DNA of 13,509 nt, from positions 1 to 13,509 of the forward strand of contig DAHXLU010000020.1 in NCBI GenBank assembly GCA_027365835.1, written 5' to 3'. The notes beneath the pieces were generated by a model, which was not told where the DNA came from, made no database searches, and saw nothing but the letters and a program-made list of their open reading frames with translations. Positions 6,360-13,509 of this stretch are shown here, piece by piece. Both the position numbers and the translations under genes were made by a program. How positions within the stretch are numbered: position 1 is the stretch's first letter; every line of letters begins with the position of its first letter. This DNA comes from JAJZMA01 sp021850405 (GTDB taxonomy: Bacteria > Chloroflexota > Dormibacteria > Aeolococcales > Aeolococcaceae).

Positions 6360-8843
6360 ATGGCTGACTACAGTGACATCAGATACAGTGCTGAAGCCCT
6401 CCAGGTCATCAACCTTGCCAACAACCGTGACAAGGCGATCACCAGTGTCGATGTTCTGGCAGCGCTGATTGATGCCAACGGGCAGGCGGCTGAGATTCTG
6501 CGCCATCTAAAGGTCAACACTGTGGATGTCATGGTACGGGCACGCCAGTTTCGCATCTCCCCCTACTCATCCAATGGGCAAGGTGCTGCCGACGACCAGT
6601 TCGAATACATAGTCAAAAAAGCGGCCCGGCATGCAGTACAGAACAACAGAACTGAAGTAACTGGATTCAACCTGCTCTGGGCACTGACAGACGGTGATGA
6701 CGCAAGTTCTGCCGCCGCGATGGCACTCCATGAACAGGGAGTAACGGGCAATGCAGTACTACATGCGGAAAGGGAGCTTAAACCCATGACTACAGGCACA
6801 CCCAGCCGAGAGAGCCAGACCAGGAACCCCACACCCATCCTCGACCAGTTTGCAACTGACCTGTCTGCCCTTGCGCGGCAGGGCAAGCTGGACCCGGTAA
6901 TTGGCAGGGATCCTGAAATAGAAGAGGTAATCCAGATCCTGGGACGGCGTACCAAGAACAACCCATGTCTTGTCGGCCCAGCTGGCATAGGAAAGACCTG
7001 CCTCGCGGAGGGGCTGGCACTCCATCCTGAGATGGCAGGCAAGCGTATCCTTTCCCTGGATATGGGCAGTCTCGTTGCTGGTACCAAATTCCGGGGTGAG
7101 TTTGAAGAGCGGCTGAAGGGAGTAATCGACGAGGCTTCGGCTGACCCCGACATCGTTCTTTTCCTTGATGAGGTTCACACCATCATCGGCGCCGGGGGCG
7201 CAGAGGGTGCTGTCGATGCTGCACAGATGCTCAAGCCTGCGCTTGCCAGAGGAAGGCTGCACGTACTTGCTGCTACGACGACAGAGGAATATCGCAAGTA
7301 CATCGAAAAAGACGCTGCCCTTGAGCGGAGGTTCAGCCCAGTTGTACTCAAGGAGCCAACCATCGCACAAGCGATAGAGATCCTGAGCGGCCTCTCAGGG
7401 CGCTATGAGGAACATCACAAGGTCGTCTACACACCGGAAGCGCTGAAGGCAGCCGTAGAACTATCTTCCCGCTACGTGGGAGACCGTGCACTGCCAGACA
7501 AGGCAATAGACCTGATGGATGAGGCCGGATCAAGGGCGCACCGCCTTGCTGTAAGACGCCCAGAGCTACTTGACACGCTGGAGACCCAGATCAGGAAAAT
7601 CTCGGAGAGCGAACCAAAGCCAAGGAGCAGTGCAGCACGGAAGCTCGACCAGATGAAAGAGCGTCTCGCTGAGGAGACCGCAGCCTGGCAGGAGCGCCAG
7701 AGCCAGCCAGCCACGGTCACAGCAGCCGACATAGAGGGTCTCATATCACAGAAGACAGGTATCCAGATTTCAGAGCTCTCTGAGGCAGAGGCGGTCGACC
7801 TGGTCAACCTCGAGAGCACCCTTGCCAGGAGCGTGATCGGGCAGAGGGAGGCTATCCAGGCTGTAGCAGAAGCGGTACGGCTCCAGGCAGCTGGACTGAA
7901 GGATCCAAGACACCCGGCCGGAATGTTCCTCTTTGCTGGCCCTACAGGGGTAGGGAAGACCGAACTGGCACGAACCCTGTCTGATTACCTTTTCAAGGAT
8001 CCCAACGCATTTGTGCGGCTGGACATGAGTGAATTTATGGAAAGGCACTCAGTAGCAAGGCTCGTTGGTTCCCCTCCTGGGTACGTTGGCTACAACGAAG
8101 GCGGGGAGCTTACCGAGGCGGTGCGTCGCCACCCCTACAGCCTTCTCCTCTTTGACGAGATGGAAAAGGCACACCCTGACGTGTGGAACATTCTGCTCCA
8201 GATCGCTGACAACGGCTATCTGACTGACGCCAAGGGGAAGAAGGTTGATTTCCGCAACACCATCATCGTGCTTACCAGCAACCTTGGCGCTGCAGCATCT
8301 GCCGTAGGCCAGCCAGGCTTTGGCCACAGCGATCCAGAGATAATCAAGGGAAACGCAAGTGGTGCCTATGCTGACATGCGCGCCAAGGTGGAGTCTGCGG
8401 TAAAGGCGACCCTGAAACCAGAGATGCAGAACCGGCTCGACGGAACCGTTATCTTCAACTACCTCGGCAAGCCTGAGATGCGGCAGATAGTGGATCTCGA
8501 GATTGGAAAAACCGCCAAACTGCTTGCAGCCAAAGGACTTTCCCTCAAGGTCTCCTCCGCGGCGAAGGACCGGCTCACCGAAATCGGCTTCGATCCCAAG
8601 TTTGGAGCCCGGCCACTGGCAAGGGCGGTAAAGCAACAGGTTGCAGTCCCGCTGGCAGCAGTGATGCTCGCGCAGCGACCCGCAGCTGGGAGCGTAATCC
8701 GTGTAGACGCCAACAAGGCGGGCGAGATTAGCGTATCAGTAGCTCAGCCACAGAAGCGAACCCCAAAGGTGGAAGCCCCCGCGCCTGCAGAGGTTGTCGC
8801 CGCAAGGCAAAACCCGGCAGAACCGGTCGCTGTTCTGGCCTGA
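6360..8843 (+). CDS. clpC: ATP-dependent Clp protease ATPase subunit, ClpC type
   Basis: A Hsp100 AAA+ unfoldase that should thread substrates into ClpP. It has 827 residues. Two Clp_N repeats fill about 1-140. AAA-1 has Walker A G206-P-A-G-I-G-K-T213, Walker B VLFLDE at 266-271, a pore loop GTKFRGEFEER and the arginine finger region ALERRF. A short coiled middle domain (about 395-455) is the single-wing ClpC kind, not the long ClpB kind. AAA-2 has Walker A GPTGVGKT at 527-534, pore loop GYVGYNEGG and LLLFDE ending at E600. P-G-F (652-654) sits where ClpC carries its ClpP-binding x-G-F loop, which argues against ClpB. Oddities: Walker A1 differs from the family's GEPGVGKT, about seven residues are missing after EGLA, the M-domain tip lacks QEFEKAA, and an Ala/Pro-rich tail ends the protein. 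No ctsR, mcsA or mcsB is adjacent. AGGAG supports the ATG. Confidence 0.92.
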   Translation: MADYSDIRYSAEALQVINLANNRDKAITSVDVLAALIDANGQAAEILRHLKVNTVDVMVRARQFRISPYSSNGQGAADDQFEYIVKKAARHAVQNNRTEVTGFNLLWALTDGDDASSAAAMALHEQGVTGNAVLHAERELKPMTTGTPSRESQTRNPTPILDQFATDLSALARQGKLDPVIGRDPEIEEVIQILGRRTKNNPCLVGPAGIGKTCLAEGLALHPEMAGKRILSLDMGSLVAGTKFRGEFEERLKGVIDEASADPDIVLFLDEVHTIIGAGGAEGAVDAAQMLKPALARGRLHVLAATTTEEYRKYIEKDAALERRFSPVVLKEPTIAQAIEILSGLSGRYEEHHKVVYTPEALKAAVELSSRYVGDRALPDKAIDLMDEAGSRAHRLAVRRPELLDTLETQIRKISESEPKPRSSAARKLDQMKERLAEETAAWQERQSQPATVTAADIEGLISQKTGIQISELSEAEAVDLVNLESTLARSVIGQREAIQAVAEAVRLQAAGLKDPRHPAGMFLFAGPTGVGKTELARTLSDYLFKDPNAFVRLDMSEFMERHSVARLVGSPPGYVGYNEGGELTEAVRRHPYSLLLFDEMEKAHPDVWNILLQIADNGYLTDAKGKKVDFRNTIIVLTSNLGAAASAVGQPGFGHSDPEIIKGNASGAYADMRAKVESAVKATLKPEMQNRLDGTVIFNYLGKPEMRQIVDLEIGKTAKLLAAKGLSLKVSSAAKDRLTEIGFDPKFGARPLARAVKQQVAVPLAAVMLAQRPAAGSVIRVDANKAGEISVSVAQPQKRTPKVEAPAPAEVVAARQNPAEPVAVLA

Positions 8844-9034
8844 CAAGTTCCTTCCAAAGCTGCTCTGGCTCTGGCCCTTACCCTGGCCTTTGCGCAGGGG
8901 GCCATGGCAGTTTGCAGGAAACAGGGAGCAGCTGGCTCGCCCCAGGACAGACACAGCCAGATGCACTGCCAGCTGTAGCTGCCATACCAGCACGCACTCA
9001 GGGCGAGGGCTGTCTTCCCGTCCGCGGCTCGGTT
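8844..9034. other. Convergent intergenic region, clpC against the S51 peptidase
   Basis: This is 191 bp between two 3' ends. It is rich in short CTGGC/GCCAG repeats but has no stem followed by a T run on either strand, so I could not place a terminator. No small gene with a ribosome site was found. Confidence 0.4.
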
Positions 9035-9808
9035 CTAGATCGCCTCGTCAGCCCAGTTTCCAGAACCCGTTAGGGAACCTGCCCGATGGACCGCACTGCG
9101 CCCCTCAACCACGATGGTAGCGCTGCCGCTACCCAGTACAGAGACTGCACCACCCTTGCTGCCATCGAACAGCACCGCTGTGTCCTCGTCAATCCCAATC
9201 CAGCTCCGCCTAATTTGCGGCGGGGCTGCATCCATGAGGCCGTATGCGGATCCTCTGGTGAGCACGCGATCAAAATGGGGCAGCACGACTGCATCCAGTG
9301 CACCCAGTGCCGGCACCCAGGCGGCACCATCTTCACCAGAAAAAGCGGCAAGGGGATTGCGCAACAGATGGGAGCCCAGCACCATGGCTCCAGCCGAACT
9401 TGCACAAAGCACAGTTCCCCTTTCTACAGCAGCCTCGACATGTCTCCAGAGCTCACTCCCGGAGAGAGCCCCAAGCAGGTAGTCCGGCCGACCGCCTGAG
9501 AAAAAGATGCAGTCCACATTGTCCACCAGCCTCGCCAGCTCTGGATTGTCTGTATCTGCTGCTGTAAAGGCGGGCACCTCCACCACCGACACGCCGAGCC
9601 TTTCATAGTGGACAGTTGCAGCAGATAGCCACCGTCTGGCATCTGCCTCAAGACCAGCAGCAGTTGGGATCGCAGCGACCGATGAAATTCCATATAACTC
9701 AAGCAGTTCCATGTCAATGGCAGCACCTGCCTCCGTGTACTCCCCCGACCCCCAGAGTACTACCCTTGAGTGGTGCCACTGCGGTGCAAGCCAGTTGCGG
9801 GCTGGCAT
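9035..9808 (-). CDS. Peptidase S51 / cyanophycinase-like (class I glutamine amidotransferase fold)
   Basis: A serine hydrolase of the S51 group, which includes dipeptidase E (aspartyl dipeptides) and cyanophycinase (Asp-Arg polymer). It has 257 residues with no signal peptide, so it is predicted cytosolic. F103-S-G-G-R-P-D-Y-L matches the family FxGG segment. S138 in A-S-S-A-G-A-M is the nucleophile elbow. H178 in LPHFDR and the acid in GIDEDTA (205-211) complete a plausible triad. Which substrate it takes cannot be told from these motifs, and no cyanophycin synthetase is in view. ATG at 9808-9806 shares bases with the TGA of the DoxX gene (TGATG), so it is expected to be translated by reinitiation; its own ribosome site is weak. 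Confidence 0.85.
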   Translation of the reverse strand: MPARNWLAPQWHHSRVVLWGSGEYTEAGAAIDMELLELYGISSVAAIPTAAGLEADARRWLSAATVHYERLGVSVVEVPAFTAADTDNPELARLVDNVDCIFFSGGRPDYLLGALSGSELWRHVEAAVERGTVLCASSAGAMVLGSHLLRNPLAAFSGEDGAAWVPALGALDAVVLPHFDRVLTRGSAYGLMDAAPPQIRRSWIGIDEDTAVLFDGSKGGAVSVLGSGSATIVVEGRSAVHRAGSLTGSGNWADEAI

Positions 9809-10485
9809 CAGGATGGATCCCCAGGAGACGTGGCAGGAGGAACAGGGCTCTCATCAAGGGAGTGTACATACTGGCGAAGGGAATCCTCCACATCATGCGC
9901 CTCATGCTGCGGCTTGCCTGAGTGTGGGCGGGAAGGCCTGGCAGCTGCGGCCGAACGGACAGCAGGCTGCGCTCCATGACTGGTAGACCGGGTAGCCAGG
10001 CTGGCGCGCCGTACCCGGGATAGAGCCACAGATGAGCCCACAGCGGCTGCGGCCATCAAGGGGGCAAGCCAGCCTGGTGGCTCCACTCCAGCGAGCCTGT
10101 CGACTGACAGCTCCCCTGGCCCAGTCAGTGCGAGCGCTAGCGCCCCGGCACCAATAAGGAGAGGGAGTTCAAAACCGCCATTACTGGAAAACAACCCCTT
10201 CTCCCGATGGGTATCGGCTGCGGTGGCCATGGCGCCAAGCACCATCACTCCTCCGAGTGGTGTTGCTGCCCCAGCAACCAGGAGCGCACCCCCAGCTCCC
10301 TCGCAGACCCCTGCCGCAATGGCAGAGGCCATGGGAAGTGGAAAACCGCCCTTCTCAAAACCTGCAGCTGTGCCGCTGGGCCCCCTGCCTCCAAACCAGC
10401 CAAACAGCTTCTGGGCGCCGTGCGCCGCTATGGTCGTTCCCAATGTCATTCGCAAGACTAGCAAGCCTAAATCCCTGTTTCTCAT
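9808..10485 (-). CDS. DoxX-family membrane protein with a long hydrophilic C-terminal tail
   Basis: The first ~150 residues match the DoxX family of four-helix inner-membrane proteins. Features include LVLRMTLGTTIAAHGAQKLF (residues 9-28), FGWFGG..G.AAGFE, a second hydrophobic stretch around 52-72, a third around 76-92, NGGFELPLLIGAGALALAL (102-120) and GPGELSVDR. Some relatives act in respiratory quinol:oxygen or thiol/oxidative-stress complexes, but most have no assigned role. Usual length is 130-150. Here a further ~70 residues (156-225), first Arg/Ser/Ala-rich then acidic and Pro-rich, extend the protein and look disordered. ATG at 10485 has no good ribosome site; TTAAAT ends 7 bases before it, so the message may be leaderless. 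It is coupled to the S51 gene by TGATG. Confidence 0.88.
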   Translation of the reverse strand: MRNRDLGLLVLRMTLGTTIAAHGAQKLFGWFGGRGPSGTAAGFEKGGFPLPMASAIAAGVCEGAGGALLVAGAATPLGGVMVLGAMATAADTHREKGLFSSNGGFELPLLIGAGALALALTGPGELSVDRLAGVEPPGWLAPLMAAAAVGSSVALSRVRRASLATRSTSHGAQPAVRSAAAARPSRPHSGKPQHEAHDVEDSLRQYVHSLDESPVPPATSPGDPS

Positions 10486-10950
10486 GCATTCAATTTAACC
10501 TTTTTCGGCTTGCGGCTGCCACCGCAGAGAAAGCCTCCACCGGCTGCGCATAAGCAATCCTGTGGACAGAGCCGGGCCAAAAGTGCGGGTTGGTGCAAGG
10601 AGCCGACAAATCACATCCACAGTTGACCGTTCGGCAGCTGCCAGTCTGCACTCGGTGCCTTTATGCCCAGCACCAGCAATCACGGTAGGATCGTCGGCTA
10701 TCCAGTGACGCCAGGCGCTCGACAGATTCCAGTCGCGCTTGAGTACTGGCTCCTGGCATCTACCCTCCTTGACTACAGCAACACTTCCCTACACAGCCCA
10801 GCACTCTCAGCTCCGCCATTCTTTTTTCGGCAGGCCCATAGGACCACTCAAGGACGCGAGCACGCGAGCCACAGCAAGGGCGCGGAAGCGCATTACGGTG
10901 GCCCACTTTCCGGGCGTATGATCTACCCCAACGAGCAGCAAGGAGGAGCA
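10486..10950. other. Divergent intergenic region between the DoxX gene (-) and the VOC gene (+)
   Basis: I see no gene in these 465 bp. The VOC reading frame is open upstream to 10663 but the translation is not protein-like. A 10-bp palindrome GGCAGCTGCC lies at 10633-10642, and TGCGG/CCGCA arms lie near 10510-10526. TTGACC (10623) and TTGACT (10768) look like -35 boxes, but neither has a good -10 at the right distance. The left end holds TTAAAT on the minus strand as a possible DoxX -10. Confidence 0.4.
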
Positions 10951-11334
10951 ATGCCAAAATTCACCAGGGTTGGAAGAGTGCTTGTACCGGTGGCCAACCA
11001 GGACAGGGCCATAGAGTTCTACACCGGGAAGCTGGGCTTCACGGTTGTAGCTGACGTGGCCTTCGGTAGCGCCGACCGATGGGTCGAGATGGCCCCACCC
11101 GGAGGAGGGACAACCATCGGGTTAGTCCCGCCCCAGGGCGAGTACCAGCCAGGGAGAAGAACAGGCATCGGCCTTGAGTCCAGAGATGTCAGGGCGGACC
11201 ACGCTGAGCTGGCAGCCGCTGGCGTCGACGTGGACGCAGCTGTCTGGGGAGGCGACGGAACGGTGCCACTGGGTTTCTTCTTCCGGGACTGTGACGGCAA
11301 CCAGCTCATGGTGGCGCAGCCCGCCGCGCAGTAA
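10951..11334 (+). CDS. VOC-fold (glyoxalase/dioxygenase superfamily) protein
   Basis: A 127-residue single-domain protein with the paired beta-alpha-beta-beta-beta units of the vicinal oxygen chelate fold. The first module has VLVPVANQDRAIEFYTGKLGF (10-30) and the second TGIGLES..ADHAELAAAGVDVD and FFFRDCDGNQLMVAQ (109-123). The usual C-terminal metal ligand (Glu three residues after the Asn of DGN) is M120, and no His stands at the usual first-strand position. It may therefore not bind metal in the glyoxalase manner; many small VOC proteins of this kind have no known reaction. The start is ATG at 10951, directly after AGGAGG with a short spacer, chosen over upstream in-frame starts. It stands alone and converges on the rRNA operon. 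Confidence 0.87.
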   Translation: MPKFTRVGRVLVPVANQDRAIEFYTGKLGFTVVADVAFGSADRWVEMAPPGGGTTIGLVPPQGEYQPGRRTGIGLESRDVRADHAELAAAGVDVDAAVWGGDGTVPLGFFFRDCDGNQLMVAQPAAQ

Positions 11335-11340
11335 CGTCAC

Positions 11341-11378
11341 GCCCTTGCAAGGGCCAGCGCATGGCCCCCTGCACAGGG
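11341..11378. terminator. Cluster of three overlapping GC hairpins between VOC and 5S
   Basis: Six bases after the VOC stop lies the 14-bp palindrome GCCCTTGCAAGGGC (11341-11354). It shares bases with a second stem, GGGCCA (11351-11356) / TGGCCC (11362-11367), so only one can form at a time. A third, CCCTG (11367-11371) / CAGGG (11374-11378), follows. There is no T run on either strand. The position between convergent units suggests a bidirectional end point, but classical intrinsic termination is not shown. Confidence 0.35.
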
Positions 11379-11460
11379 TCCCACCCATCCGGCAGGAGGC
11401 GTCTGTCTGGTCAGCCCCCAGCCCCAGCAGCCAGAAAGGCTCTTAAACGACAGAAGAGAT

Positions 11461-11578
11461 ATCCGGCAATGACCTACTCTCCCACCCCGTTGCCAGGGTA
11501 GTACCATCGGCGCTGGTGGGCTTAACTGCTGTGTTCGGAATGGGAACAGGTGTTTCTCCACCGCTATGGTCACCGGAT
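11461..11578 (-). rRNA. rrf: 5S ribosomal RNA
   Basis: The minus strand reads as a full 5S rRNA, beginning ATCCGGTGACCATAGCG. It contains the diagnostic loop GAGAAACACC, then CCCATTCCGAACACAGCAG and TTAAGCCC, then GGTACTACC and GGGAGAGTAGGTC, and ends in CGGAT complementary to the start. Length is about 118. Ends are set by the terminal helix and may be off by a few bases. It follows 23S in the usual order, with a spacer of about 164 bp that holds no tRNA. Confidence 0.93.
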
Positions 11579-11590
11579 ATCTCCTCTGTC

Positions 11591-11606
11591 GCACGCATAT
11601 GCGTGC
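11591..11606. repeat. Perfect 16-bp palindrome in the 23S-5S spacer
   Basis: GCACGCATATGCGTGC is its own reverse complement. It lies 13 bp before the 5S 5' end (minus orientation). In the pre-rRNA it could fold into a hairpin, or pair between two transcripts, and may mark a processing site. That use is inferred. Confidence 0.6.
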
Positions 11607-11742
11607 AGAAAGGAAGTGTAATGAGCCTGCGCGTCTTCACCAAGTGCGATTAATACCATGCTGTGCCAGTCAGTTGCAGACTGCCACTTTTCTTCCATCC
11701 TGTTCTTATGCCTACTCTCTTTTGCAAGTGAGTGGGATAGAA

Positions 11743-13420
<1,678 letters not shown>

Positions 13421-13425
<5 letters not shown>

Positions 13426-13509
13426 TTTGAGTGATGGAGGGACGCAGGAGGGTAGATGATCCCAGGCGTTGGTTGTCCTGGGGAAAGCGTGTAGGGCGAG
13501 GGCCAGGTA
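13421..13509 (-). repeat. Inverted copy at the contig end (probable chimera or assembly fold-back)
   Basis: Every base of 13421-13509 is the reverse complement of 13157-13245. The match stops at CCACG/CGTGG and runs to the final base of the window. 23S sequence expected after CACGCTCCA is replaced by this copy. I treat it as not native. Confidence 0.95.

Noticed and set aside
5874..6506. Leftward open frame over the tRNA-clpC gap
   Set aside because: It crosses the tRNA and the start of clpC on the opposite strand, and its translation is low in order and Arg/Cys-rich.
10663..10950. Upstream extension of the VOC protein
   Set aside because: The translation is not protein-like, and AGGAGG sits directly before the ATG at 10951.

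Overview
This is a bacterial chromosomal window of moderately high GC. It reads as a contig edge, because the right end stops inside a 23S rRNA gene and folds back on itself. The gene set is a ClpC-type unfoldase, a corrinoid adenosyltransferase paired with a thioredoxin reductase, a soluble hybrid GAF histidine kinase with a PhoB-class regulator, a DoxX/S51 pair, a VOC protein and a 23S-5S rRNA operon. This would fit a Chloroflexota (Dehalococcoidia-like) genome, but that is an impression from the gene families only. The 23S sequence is the proper test. Plasmid, phage and CRISPR signatures are absent. The only mobile-element trace is a decayed serine-recombinase tail at the left edge.

Layout. 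At 1-384 there is a truncated, frameshifted recombinase remnant (+). At 385-5574 there is a leftward block. In transcription order it holds a solitary HipA/PI3-4-kinase-like phosphotransferase, a weak terminator, the hybrid kinase and response regulator (overlapping by GTGA), then thioredoxin reductase and the PduO-type ATP:cob(I)alamin adenosyltransferase (also overlapping by GTGA). At 5809-5895 is tRNA-Leu(GAG) on the minus strand. A long divergent intergenic region (5896-6359) separates it from clpC (+, 6360-8843). At 9035-10485 a DoxX-family membrane protein and an S51/cyanophycinase-like peptidase run leftward and share a TGATG junction. After a 465-bp spacer with no convincing gene comes a small VOC-fold protein (+). 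It converges on the leftward rRNA operon (5S at 11461-11578, 23S from 11743 to about 13425, 5' part missing).

How the genes may work together. The kinase and regulator form one signalling unit; a perfect 9-bp inverted repeat in the kinase leader is a candidate site for self-regulation or a leader hairpin. Thioredoxin reductase and the adenosyltransferase are translationally coupled, which suggests a link between flavin reduction and adenosylcobalamin formation. ClpC would pair with a ClpP encoded elsewhere. It departs from the textbook ClpC in its first Walker A motif and in the tip of its middle domain. No complete new defence or metabolic system is visible. The best leads are the atypical ClpC, the kinase-leader inverted repeat, the DoxX/S51 pair and the inverted duplication at the right end, which is probably an artefact.
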